NCBI GenBank assembly: GCA_043764095.1
Contig: JAYUKX010000081.1
Coordinates: 62,001 to 126,000, forward strand
Direction of reading: 5' to 3'
DNA: 64,000 bases
Source: M3007 sp043764095
GTDB taxonomy: Bacteria > Bacteroidota > Bacteroidia > Chitinophagales > Saprospiraceae
Under the pieces are notes generated by a model. The model was not told where the DNA came from and ran no database searches. It saw only the letters and a list, made by a program, of their open reading frames with translations. The position numbers and the translations under genes were made by a program. Below are positions 9,679 through 17,850 of the stretch, piece by piece. Numbering within the stretch: the stretch's first letter is position 1; each line of letters begins with the position of its first letter.

Positions 9679-10683
9679 TTATTGCACTATTATTTTTCCC
9701 ATTCCCTTTACAGTGCCATCCGCTTTACTTTTTACTTTTAACCAGTAAAGACCAGAAGCGAGCCCTAATTCAAAATTATTAATGCCCTGTTTCAAAGGTT
9801 TTCTACGTACAACCGTACCATTAATACCTATTACTTCCATATCAAATGCGCCTTCATTGGGCCAGGATACCGAAAAAGCACCTGCGTTGGAAGGATTTGG
9901 AAACACCTTTAATTGTAGCGGTAAAGGATGCTGTGTTGATACTGCCGCCCAAGCGTTAAACAACCGTTGTAAGGAATCAATCGGCTCCATGCCCGTTGGC
10001 AAAGACGGTACATTTAAGTCCAAATAAAAACTACCCAGCGTATCCGAAGGGAGTGCCAAACGAACAAACGCTGATAGCGATGATGTACCATTGCTCGTAC
10101 AACGGCTATCTGCGCCTACTACATTTGCACCCTGCAAAGTGTACATCAGGCGGAGTGCTAATGGCAGCCCTTCCGATTGCAAAAAATGCGCTTCCATACT
10201 GTCCAATATCTGCGGGCCAAGTAGAATATTGCCCTGAATGGCATAATTAGTGCCAATTCGATGCCCTTTCCAGTCCAAACAGGAATTGCCTGTATGTGCA
10301 GCAGCACGCGGAGCACCCTGTGGGTCAAAATCCACAATGCCATATTGGCGGCTAGCAGAACCGATAATGCCATTTACATCATTGGGTTTGAGCCATGCGA
10401 TGATTTCGGCGGGAGATAAACCCTGATTCATTTTTAACCTTGCATTGGTTTGGTTGGTTGCATTCCAATACGATTGAGTATGAATGGCACCACGCCCCGG
10501 AATAATATCGCTGATAATAATGGCTCCATTGCTGCCTGGAAAACCAATATTATCCAAACAACTTGCGCCCGCACTACCTATTTCGCCCGTGTTGGGGTCA
10601 ACGGCAACGATAGAAAAAGTGTCTTGTGCATGCACCGCTAGAGTTGCACAAACTGACAATACAAGAATAAAATTTTTCATCAT
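9679..10683 (-). CDS. Secreted DUF1028 protein with T9SS type A sorting domain
   Basis: 334 aa from the first of two adjacent Met codons (10683, 10680), which begin the signal peptide (MMKNFILVLSVCATLAVHAQ). Residues of about 22-240 are DUF1028, an Ntn-hydrolase-like family: DTFSIVAVDPNTGEIGSAGA, a Cys-containing loop (ASCLDNIG), and GVIDF/GN-rich strands. The last 75 residues are a type IX C-terminal sorting domain (VFPNPSNAGAFSVSW, then GINGTVVRRKPL and LASGLYWLKV). The enzyme is therefore predicted to be exported across the outer membrane. Activity of DUF1028 is unproven. A TTGTCGGGG hairpin and valS lie upstream. Confidence 0.85.
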   Translation of the reverse strand: MMKNFILVLSVCATLAVHAQDTFSIVAVDPNTGEIGSAGASCLDNIGFPGSNGAIIISDIIPGRGAIHTQSYWNATNQTNARLKMNQGLSPAEIIAWLKPNDVNGIIGSASRQYGIVDFDPQGAPRAAAHTGNSCLDWKGHRIGTNYAIQGNILLGPQILDSMEAHFLQSEGLPLALRLMYTLQGANVVGADSRCTSNGTSSLSAFVRLALPSDTLGSFYLDLNVPSLPTGMEPIDSLQRLFNAWAAVSTQHPLPLQLKVFPNPSNAGAFSVSWPNEGAFDMEVIGINGTVVRRKPLKQGINNFELGLASGLYWLKVKSKADGTVKGMGKIIVQ

Positions 10684-10755
10684 AAAATTATTAAATTTGA
10701 AATGCCTCCCTGTCCCTACTCCGAGTTCAAGTGAACATTTATCGAATATTAGGAT

Positions 10756-10791
10756 ATTGTCGGGGCGACTTTTTTTAGTCACCCCGACAAT
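10756..10791. repeat. TTGTCGGGG hairpin repeat, copy 1
   Basis: ATTGTCGGGG (10756-10765) pairs with CCCCGACAAT (10782-10791); an inner GACT/AGTC extends the stem past a single C-A mismatch, with a six-T loop. It lies 32 bp downstream of the valS stop codon. No T-tract follows on the minus strand. Two more copies occur at 20771-20808 and 22484-22515, so this is a dispersed repeat as well as a possible terminator. Confidence 0.75.
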
Positions 10792-10822
10792 TAAGTACGA
10801 ATCTCTTGAATTCAGCAGTTAA

Positions 10823-13534
10823 CTAAGATAGTTTAGCCAAACTTTCCTCCAAAATAGCAATCCGCGCTTGTGAATCCGATAATTTTTTGCGTTCATTATC
10901 CACTATTTGCTGGGGTGCGCTGCTCACAAATTTCTCATTCGACAACTTACCCTCTACCGAACGCGCAAAACCTCGTTGGTACTCCAATTCCGTCGTAATT
11001 TTTATAATTTCGGCGGCTACATCTATCTCGTTGGGCATTTCAACGTAGAACTTATCTGTTCCGGAAATAAACGATTTAGCATTATCCGGTTCGATATCTG
11101 AGAAATTTAGCGCACTAAGGAACGCCATTTTTTCCACCATAACACGTGCGCCAGGTACATCAAAAAGTGCTTTGGCTGTTGCGCTATTTTGAGCAGAAAC
11201 CGCCAATAAGTCTTTCTGTTTCAAGTGGTTAGCATTGCGTAAATCCCTAATTTTCGAGATAATATCGCGCAATGTATCCACTTGATGGATCAAATTCGTA
11301 TTCGGAGCACTTGTGGCAGGGTACGACTGAACGCAGCAGTCATCGCCTGCCGTACGCTCGTCCAATTGGTGCCAAAGTTCCTCTGTGATAAAAGGCATAA
11401 ATGGATGCAACGCCACCAACATTTTCGAGAATATGTCGAGTGTGGCCGTATAAGTGGGTCGATCAATAGGCTGTTCGTAACCAGGTTTTATCATTTCCAA
11501 ATAAGACGAACAGAAATCATCCCAAATAAAGGCATAAAGCGATTTTAATGCCTCACTCAACCGGAATTGGATAAAATCACTCTCTACACTCAATACCGTT
11601 TGATTGAATTTTTCATTGATCCATTGAATCGCCAATTCGTTTTTCTGGCGAATTTCATCGCTTTCAGGTGCATCAACCGTGTTCCAGCCCTTTACCAAAC
11701 GAAGCGCGTTCCACATTTTATTGGAAAAATTACGACCTTGTTCGCACAATACGCTTTCATCTAAAATAGATCCATCGGGACCAAATGGCGCATCAAAAAT
11801 AAGATCGCCGCCCGCAGCAGCACTCGACATTAATCCAAAACGAACACCATCAGCACCGTATTTGTCTAATAAAGCCAATGAATCCGGCGAATTACCCAAT
11901 GATTTGGACATTTTTCTGCGGTTCTTATCGCGCACCATTCCCGTAAAGTAAACGGCTTTGAACGGTCGAACACCTTTATATTCGTAACCAGCCATAATCA
12001 TGCGGGCCACCCAGAAAAAGATAATATCCCAGCCAGTCACCAATACGCTCGTTGGATAATAATAACTCACATCGCCATCTGGTTTATTAAAACCGTCAAA
12101 CACTGAAATAGGCCAAAGCCAAGAAGAAGCCCAAGTATCCAGCACATCTTCATCCTGACGTAAGTCATTGACTGTTAATGCATTGTTGCCTGTCGCTTTT
12201 CTGGCTTGCGCTAAAGCACCTTCCGCATCTTGCGCCACAAAAACATGGGTTTCTTTACTCAATCCTTCCGATTTGAGGTACCACGCGGGGATTTGCTGTC
12301 CCCACCACAATTGACGACTAATACACCAATCGCGTAGGTTTTCCATCCAATTTCGGTATAAATTTTGGAAATTAGGCGGATAAAACTTGATTTCTTCTTC
12401 CATCACGGCCTTGAGCGCGGGCGCGCCGAGGTCGGCCATTTTCACAAACCATTGAAGGGACAACTTGGGTTCTACCACCGAATTGGTACGCTCCGATCGG
12501 CCTATTTTGGTTTGGTAGTCTTGTACTTTAACCAATACACCCGCTTGATCCAATAGTGGTTTTATTGCTTTACGTGCTGCAAAACGATCCATACCTACCA
12601 ATGGAAGGAAGGTACAAGTATCGCTAATTTGACCATTATCGGTCAAAATATCGATCGTTGGCAATTGGTGTTTTTGACCAATTTCATAGTCATTGGGGTC
12701 GTGTGCTGGCGTAATTTTTAACGCACCAGTACCAAATTCAATATCCACGTATTCATCAGCAATAATTGGTATTGCTTTGTTAATCAATGGAATAAGTACC
12801 TCTTTGCCTACCAAATGGGTGTAACGAGGGTCTTTAGGATTGACGGCCACCGCCACGTCAGCAAAAATAGTTTCTGGGCGTTGGGTGGCAATTACTACTC
12901 CATCAGAGCCGTCTGCTAATTTGTAGTGCAGATGAAAAAGTTGTGCGTTTTCTTCGCTATACAACACTTCTTCATTCGACAATACCGTGAGTGCCTCCGG
13001 ATCCCAGTTGACCATACGCAAGCCGCGGTATAATTTGCCTTTTGAATGCAAATCAACAAACATACGGATACAATCTTGGTAATAGGTTTTATCCATGGTA
13101 AAGGCAGTACGATCCCAATCGCAGGAAGCACCCAAACGGCGCAATTGCTGGAGGATGATGCCGCCGTACTTGTCTTTCCATTGATAAGCATAACCCATAA
13201 AAGATTCGCGGGTCAGATCGGCTTTGCGCAATTGTTTTTCTTCGCGCAGCCATTTGACCACTTTTGCTTCTGTTGCAATAGAAGCATGATCGGTTCCAGG
13301 CACCCAACAAGCGTTTTTGCCATCCATCCGTGCCTTACGGATAAGAATATCTTGAATCGTATTATTCAGTAGATGTCCCATGTGGAGTACACCTGTGACA
13401 TTAGGAGGTGGAATAACTATAGTGAAAGGCTCCCGTTCGTCTGGAATGGAGCGAAAATATCCTGATGTTTCCCAGTGTTTGTACCACTTTTCTTCTGTAT
13501 CTGCTGGGTTGTAGCGGGTTGAAATTTCTGACAT
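10823..13534 (-). CDS. valS: Valine--tRNA ligase
   Basis: 903 aa from the ATG at 13534 (MSEISTRYNPADTEEKWYKH); the frame stays open upstream only through a repeat region. Class I synthetase that charges tRNA-Val in the cytoplasm. HIGH-type motif HMGH is near residue 51, followed by CWVPGTDHASIATEAKV; the editing domain sits in the middle; KMSKSLGNSPDS marks the second ATP-binding motif; the C-terminal coiled-coil arm typical of ValRS is present (SVEGKLSNEKFVSSAPQQIV). Length is normal. A -7 box at 13571-13578 precedes it. Confidence 0.97.
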   Translation of the reverse strand: MSEISTRYNPADTEEKWYKHWETSGYFRSIPDEREPFTIVIPPPNVTGVLHMGHLLNNTIQDILIRKARMDGKNACWVPGTDHASIATEAKVVKWLREEKQLRKADLTRESFMGYAYQWKDKYGGIILQQLRRLGASCDWDRTAFTMDKTYYQDCIRMFVDLHSKGKLYRGLRMVNWDPEALTVLSNEEVLYSEENAQLFHLHYKLADGSDGVVIATQRPETIFADVAVAVNPKDPRYTHLVGKEVLIPLINKAIPIIADEYVDIEFGTGALKITPAHDPNDYEIGQKHQLPTIDILTDNGQISDTCTFLPLVGMDRFAARKAIKPLLDQAGVLVKVQDYQTKIGRSERTNSVVEPKLSLQWFVKMADLGAPALKAVMEEEIKFYPPNFQNLYRNWMENLRDWCISRQLWWGQQIPAWYLKSEGLSKETHVFVAQDAEGALAQARKATGNNALTVNDLRQDEDVLDTWASSWLWPISVFDGFNKPDGDVSYYYPTSVLVTGWDIIFFWVARMIMAGYEYKGVRPFKAVYFTGMVRDKNRRKMSKSLGNSPDSLALLDKYGADGVRFGLMSSAAAGGDLIFDAPFGPDGSILDESVLCEQGRNFSNKMWNALRLVKGWNTVDAPESDEIRQKNELAIQWINEKFNQTVLSVESDFIQFRLSEALKSLYAFIWDDFCSSYLEMIKPGYEQPIDRPTYTATLDIFSKMLVALHPFMPFITEELWHQLDERTAGDDCCVQSYPATSAPNTNLIHQVDTLRDIISKIRDLRNANHLKQKDLLAVSAQNSATAKALFDVPGARVMVEKMAFLSALNFSDIEPDNAKSFISGTDKFYVEMPNEIDVAAEIIKITTELEYQRGFARSVEGKLSNEKFVSSAPQQIVDNERKKLSDSQARIAILEESLAKLS

Positions 13535-13570
13535 GCGCCTAGTTTTTGTGTTATCTTTCCTAAAGGAGTG

Positions 13571-13578
13571 CAAAGGTA
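13571..13578 (-). promoter_or_regulatory. Bacteroidota -7 box (TACCTTTG) for valS
   Basis: TACCTTTG on the minus strand, 36 bp upstream of the valS ATG. It supports the start at 13534 over the longer open frame. No TTG at the expected distance was found. Confidence 0.5.
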
Positions 13579-13621
13579 GAAATTTTTTGGTTGATTTAGG
13601 AAAGAGGTAATAAACGTAACA

Positions 13622-13823
13622 AGGTTTTCTTCTAAAAGGTGCCGAGCACCACGATATTTTATACAATGATAAGTTTTTCGCGTAAAATAGGTGCAGCGCA
13701 CCGCAATATTTGTAGCAACGATAAGTTTTTCGCGTAAAATAGGTGCAGCGCACCGCAATATTTGTAGCAACGATATGTTTTCAGCGTAAAAAAGGTGTAG
13801 CGCACCGCAATATTTGTATGCCG
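13622..13823. repeat. 52-bp tandem repeat (about 4 copies) with a conserved GGTGC-N3-GCACC palindrome
   Basis: Four units start at about 13622, 13674, 13726 and 13778, an exact 52-bp period. Units 2 and 3 are nearly identical; units 1 and 4 are diverged. Each unit carries a hairpin core: GGTGC-cga-GCACC in unit 1, GGTGC-agc-GCACC in units 2 and 3, and GGTGT-agc-GCACC in unit 4. The stem is conserved (one G-T wobble) while loop and flanks vary. The array lies between the 3' end of the CotH gene and the valS promoter. It is not a CRISPR: the unit has no spacer variation. Confidence 0.85.
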
Positions 13824-13830
13824 TTTTTAA

Positions 13831-15447
13831 TCAATTTTTTATTAACCTTACAGCATCGCGTTTGGAACCATCGGCCCAGATGAAATAAATACCGGGTAAA
13901 AATGGACTCATATCAAATGTAGAACGACCGTCCACTTTAACAGTAGAAAGTGTTGTAGTACGGCCTAATACATCGGCGCAAAGTAATTTTTGGCTAGAAG
14001 GGACATAAGCATTCCAAGATGTTATTCCAGAAGTTGGATTCGGAAAAACAGCGATATTGCCCGACACTGGGACAACTGGCACCGATGAGGATTGGCATAA
14101 TTGAGGAATATTTTGATCCAACCAGTTCATACGTCTAGTGATCCAAGATTTTAGTTTTGATACTTCACCCTGAAAATTGGTTGGTGAAAAATTAACCTCA
14201 GGAGTCCAACTATCATAGCTTAAAATATTCCATTTAGTATAATGCCTCACTTGCGCATTTTGTACTAATTCGGCTATACTATCCACATATTGATGCAAAT
14301 AATTTGTAGCAAAGATAGTTTGCCGGAGTTCAACATATCGCTTACAAATTGCTTGTGAAAACAACGTGTCTTTGAGCATCAAAAGGTATAAATCGGGCGA
14401 ATAAATATCGGGATTGCAATCGTTAATCCGATACGACCATCCAGAACCATCCGTTGCAGCAAAAGTAGTGCACTCATTGATGTCCTTCCATGCCCAATCA
14501 AAATCCCAAACTGGTCCTGCTTTAATGAGGCTATCTACACTATTTTGGTCTTTGTAAAAATATCGGCTTTTTTTGCTGCCATCATTGTTGCGAGCCACTT
14601 CGTTGAGCAAAAAATAATCGATAAAACTCTGGGTATCAAAATAACGGCGATACCCCTGTACTGTATCATTGGACAAGGCACTGTGCAATACCGTTTCCGC
14701 GTTGTCCATATATTTTTTCATATATCCTCGCTGCGCCTGCGAGAGATCAACCGCTTTAGGGTAATGAAAAACATAATTAATAGCCACATTTTGAGCAGCA
14801 ACAGGCTTGAATTTGGATATCCAATTGTCAAAGCCACTACTATAATCAATTTTAAATATATACCCACCCGACAAAGCGTCTCCACTGAGGGCTGTTGGAT
14901 CGGCCTTTTGAATATTCACACGGTTGTTATCTCGTTTAATGCGTTCACAGAAAAGATAAATCCCCTTATATTCGTTATTGACTACAACTTCCACCAATTG
15001 AGTACGAGGAGCGTACTGCCCCATTTGGTTAAATAGGTGAAAAGACAACGGATTTCGCGAAAAAGCCTTATCATTATAGTTGGAGATCAAGCACCAATCC
15101 GATTCCTTGGGCATTCCGAACAACGATACATTCCGTTCTTGGCCTGCATCGTCGCGGGTTTCAATGGCATAAGGGGTTTGCGGCATAAATTGGGAGGAAG
15201 CGCCCCTGATTTCGATACCAATCTTTCCATCGTATTCATTGGCAGGATCCGTTACCTGATTTATTATACCATTAACGTTGGCTATGATCTTCATAGAGGC
15301 CGTTATTTTGGGCTCATCTGGAATGGTGAGTCCATTGGTTTGTATCAAGACAATGGGTAAATTAGACGAGGATAATGATTGTGCTATAGCCTGATTCATA
15401 GCTAGCCCGGACAATAAAAACAAACCTAAAAGAGTTAAATTACGCAT
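13831..15447 (-). CDS. Secreted CotH kinase family protein with T9SS sorting domain
   Basis: 538 aa from the ATG at 15447, which begins the signal peptide (MRNLTLLGLFLLSGLAMNQ); a TTG four codons upstream overlaps the promoter and is unlikely. The CotH domain spans about residues 85-440: GKIGIEIRGASSQ, KKSRYFYKDQ and the kinase-like PVWDFDWAWKDI, where the Asp residues fit the metal-binding site of CotH kinases. In spore formers CotH phosphorylates coat proteins; the substrate here is unknown. The last 75 residues are a T9SS sorting domain (VFPNPTSGITSWN, MSPFLPGIYFIWADG). Confidence 0.88.
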   Translation of the reverse strand: MRNLTLLGLFLLSGLAMNQAIAQSLSSSNLPIVLIQTNGLTIPDEPKITASMKIIANVNGIINQVTDPANEYDGKIGIEIRGASSQFMPQTPYAIETRDDAGQERNVSLFGMPKESDWCLISNYNDKAFSRNPLSFHLFNQMGQYAPRTQLVEVVVNNEYKGIYLFCERIKRDNNRVNIQKADPTALSGDALSGGYIFKIDYSSGFDNWISKFKPVAAQNVAINYVFHYPKAVDLSQAQRGYMKKYMDNAETVLHSALSNDTVQGYRRYFDTQSFIDYFLLNEVARNNDGSKKSRYFYKDQNSVDSLIKAGPVWDFDWAWKDINECTTFAATDGSGWSYRINDCNPDIYSPDLYLLMLKDTLFSQAICKRYVELRQTIFATNYLHQYVDSIAELVQNAQVRHYTKWNILSYDSWTPEVNFSPTNFQGEVSKLKSWITRRMNWLDQNIPQLCQSSSVPVVPVSGNIAVFPNPTSGITSWNAYVPSSQKLLCADVLGRTTTLSTVKVDGRSTFDMSPFLPGIYFIWADGSKRDAVRLIKN

Positions 15448-15456
15448 AATTAGTGG

Positions 15457-15484
15457 CAAATATAAGTGCCCAATTATTGTTCAA
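15457..15484 (-). promoter_or_regulatory. Complete Bacteroidota promoter for the CotH gene
   Basis: On the minus strand TTG (15484-15482), 17 bp, then TATATTTG (15464-15457). The -7 box ends only 9 bp before the ATG at 15447, so the transcript should have almost no leader. Confidence 0.65.
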
Positions 15485-15529
15485 GTAAATGTTTTGGAAT
15501 TTTTCTTATTCAATTGATAATCTTTCTTT

Positions 15530-15537
15530 TACATTTG
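15530..15537 (+). promoter_or_regulatory. Bacteroidota -7 box (TACATTTG) for the DinB-like gene
   Basis: TACATTTG ends 8 bp before the ATG at 15546, predicting an almost leaderless mRNA. A TTG at 15514-15516 is too close (13 bp) to fit the usual spacing. Confidence 0.5.
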
Positions 15538-15545
15538 CCCCATCT

Positions 15546-16100
15546 ATGACACAAAATGAACTGTTAGATCAACTAGAACAAGACTTGAGGGTTGTATTAG
15601 AAGAAGTTCGGCAGCGGTTTTCGCCCCTGAACGAAACAACCCTTAAACGCAGGCCAGATAACCCCAAAGGCTGGAATATACTTGAATGCTTTGACCATCT
15701 CAATCGGAGTTATAACGATTATCTACCCCAAATTGAAATGGCGATCCATAGGGCCAAAGCACATTCGATGTTATCGGTTTCGGGTACACCAGTTAAATAT
15801 ACATGGTTAGGAAAAGAGGCATTGCGTTGGGCCAAATCAACAAAACCCAAAGGATTCAAAACATCAAAAAGTTATAATCCACTTGGCACTCCATTGGAGG
15901 TTTCAACGGTTAAAGTTTTCATTATTAATACCGAAAAATTACTCCGTTTGATTCAAATGAGCCGAGAAGTAGATATAAATAGGGCAAAAGTTCGTTTTGC
16001 AATTATACCTATGTTTAAATATAAACTGGGCAACCTTTTGGAGTTTATCACTGCACATAACCAACGGCACGTAGCACAAGCAATACGATTGCTCGAATAA
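15546..16100 (+). CDS. DinB-like / DUF1569-type putative metal-dependent protein
   Basis: 184 aa from the ATG at 15546; an in-frame start at 15489 would overlap the promoter. The four-helix DinB/YfiT fold is suggested by WNILECFDHLNRSYNDYLP in the first half and a C-terminal FITAHNQRHVAQAIRLL, giving His residues at the positions that bind metal in this superfamily. Members include bacillithiol-dependent transferases, but many are uncharacterised. A MITE-like element begins 8 bp after the stop codon. Confidence 0.7.
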   Translation: MTQNELLDQLEQDLRVVLEEVRQRFSPLNETTLKRRPDNPKGWNILECFDHLNRSYNDYLPQIEMAIHRAKAHSMLSVSGTPVKYTWLGKEALRWAKSTKPKGFKTSKSYNPLGTPLEVSTVKVFIINTEKLLRLIQMSREVDINRAKVRFAIIPMFKYKLGNLLEFITAHNQRHVAQAIRLLE

Positions 16101-16107
16101 CAACGAA

Positions 16108-16270
16108 AGACATTATACAGAATTAGTTTCGTATGCTGAGAATGGTTAATTTTCGCCAAATTTTCGTTAAATTTTTCGACGAAAATACCCCATTTCGACT
16201 GCAAAATTTGCCTTGATTTGACAAAAATTTCCTCATTTCAGCATTACGAAACTAATTCCGTATAATGTCT
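16108..16270. mobile_element. MITE-like non-autonomous element with about 35-bp terminal inverted repeats
   Basis: The left end (from 16108, AGACATTATACAGAATTAG) matches the reverse complement of the right end (to 16270, AGACATTATACGGAATTAG). The similarity continues through TTTCGTA and TGCTGA for about 35 bp with one substitution and a few single-base gaps. The interior is AT-rich with repeated ATTTTCG-like words and no ORF. The total is 163 bp. No clear target-site duplication was identified by eye. A 37-bp relative occurs at 30390-30426. Confidence 0.65.
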
Positions 16271-16305
16271 AATAAGTAATTTTCAAAATTTAAAACTAAA
16301 AAAAT

Positions 16306-17784
16306 ATGAACAGCCGGAAAAATGTAATTTCGATCTTTACAGGCTTCTTTTGCCTGCTGATAACCACCATGTCTTTTGCTGAAATTGAATATGGCAAAGC
16401 CGCTTACTACAATGAAAGTCTTGACGGGAATAAAACTAAAAGCGGCGAGATTTATAATAAAACACAGATGACTTGCGCGCACCTTACGTTGCCATTTGGG
16501 ACTAAAGTAAAAGTCACAAGATTAGATAATGGCTCGGCCGTAATTGTTCGTGTAAATGATCGTTTGGGTATTAAATCAGTAGAAAAAGGGCGTATTGTTG
16601 ACCTTTCTCTTGCCGCCGCTCAACAAATTGATTTGATCACCGCAGGCATCGCAAATGTGAAACTAGAAATTGTTACAGACGACCAGCCACAGATACAGAC
16701 ATCTAAACCGGAAAAGGGTATTGCTGCTCCTCTGACTGAAAAGACTATTGCTATTAGCAAAACAACGAAAGCCTTACCCACTAATTCGGTATCTAAAGGT
16801 ACTACTACAGCACCCAAAGATGTTGCTTCTACGGCTTCAATACTTAAAGCAAATGCCTTGGTTCCTAAAGCGCCCTCTCTTTCCACGCCCGCACCAGCAC
16901 CTGTATTATCTTCTACAACTACAGCCGTAGCGGAGCAAGCCGAGATTCGTGCGCCTTTAACTACTTTCGCTCCAGAGTTTGGTAAAGCATCTTATTACAA
17001 CGATAAATTCGAGGGCAAGAAAACAGCGAATGGCGAAAAATATGCTATGGCGGAGTTGACTTGTGCGCATAAAACCCTTAAATTTGGAACGATTGTACGT
17101 GTAACTCGCTTAGACAATAACGAATCCGTGGATGTACGTGTAAATGACCGTGGCCCATATTCTGAAGGACATATTGTTGATTTATCACGCGCTGCAGCAG
17201 AGAATATTGGCTTAATTAAAGCAGGTGTTTTAAAAGTAAAACTTGAGGTAATTGAAGAAGCACCAGCCCCAGTTTCAAAAAAAGATACAAAAGCAAAAAA
17301 GGACACTATTAAAAATAAAAAAGAAAAACCTGCAACAGACGAAAAAGCACCAACGAAAAGTAAAGATACCGGTTTTATAGGCCCTACTCAACCGCCAATG
17401 TTGCCAGAATTAATTGGGGCAGGATCTGCATTAGGTAAAAAAGGAGTTGTAACCACTAAAGAGCCTACAAAATCAATACCAACCATACAAAAACTTTCAC
17501 TGCTTGATAATGCAATTTATAAGATTGATTTAACCAAGGCGCAACAAAAAGGGTTTGCAGTCCAATTATTTAGCCTCTCTTCCGCCGAACCTGCTCTTGT
17601 AGAGGCGGCTAAGTTGCAAGAAAATTTTAAAGGACAAGTACTCTTGCAAACAGCCACAGATGGCTCTTGCAAAATCCTTTTAGGGCCTTGCAAAGACCGA
17701 AAAGAAGCCGACAAACTACAAAAAGCAGCCACGAAAAAAGGGCATCCAAAGTGCTATGTGGTGAGTTTAGATGCAGATAAATAA
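16306..17784 (+). CDS. Septal-ring lytic transglycosylase RlpA-like protein with two RlpA domains and a SPOR domain
   Basis: 492 aa. A signal peptide (ITTMSFA) is followed by an RlpA double-psi beta-barrel at about residues 28-125, a Ser/Thr/Pro/Ala-rich linker, a second RlpA barrel at about 222-320, a Lys-rich linker, and a SPOR domain at about 415-490 (GFAVQLFSLSSAEPA). RlpA cleaves denuded glycan strands, and SPOR binds such strands at division sites. The second barrel has the consensus TCAHKTLKFG and RVNDRGPY. The first keeps the His and Asp (TCAHLTLPFG, RVNDRLG) but replaces the Gly-Pro loop with LGIKSVEKGR, so it may be catalytically weakened. The two barrels are clear duplicates. Confidence 0.9.
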   Translation: MNSRKNVISIFTGFFCLLITTMSFAEIEYGKAAYYNESLDGNKTKSGEIYNKTQMTCAHLTLPFGTKVKVTRLDNGSAVIVRVNDRLGIKSVEKGRIVDLSLAAAQQIDLITAGIANVKLEIVTDDQPQIQTSKPEKGIAAPLTEKTIAISKTTKALPTNSVSKGTTTAPKDVASTASILKANALVPKAPSLSTPAPAPVLSSTTTAVAEQAEIRAPLTTFAPEFGKASYYNDKFEGKKTANGEKYAMAELTCAHKTLKFGTIVRVTRLDNNESVDVRVNDRGPYSEGHIVDLSRAAAENIGLIKAGVLKVKLEVIEEAPAPVSKKDTKAKKDTIKNKKEKPATDEKAPTKSKDTGFIGPTQPPMLPELIGAGSALGKKGVVTTKEPTKSIPTIQKLSLLDNAIYKIDLTKAQQKGFAVQLFSLSSAEPALVEAAKLQENFKGQVLLQTATDGSCKILLGPCKDRKEADKLQKAATKKGHPKCYVVSLDADK

Positions 17785-17803
17785 AGTTAAATTTTTATTA
17801 CAC

Positions 17804-17850
17804 AACGCGGCATTAGTTATCCTAATTTATATGTTGACTAATGCTGCGTT
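17804..17850. terminator. Hairpin between convergent rlpA-like and serine hydrolase genes
   Basis: AACGCGGCATTAGT (17804-17817) pairs with ACTAATGCTGCGTT (17837-17850) with one G-T wobble and a 19-nt loop. The right arm overlaps the stop codon of the minus-strand gene (17849-17851). Probable two-way terminator, though without T-runs. Confidence 0.55.

Noticed and set aside
13535..13753. N-terminal extension of valS
   Set aside because: The extension translates the tandem repeat and crosses the promoter box at 13571; the standard ValRS N-terminus begins at 13534.
13622..13823. Possible CRISPR array from regular 52-bp spacing
   Set aside because: The whole unit is repeated, with no variable spacers between constant repeats, and no cas genes are near.
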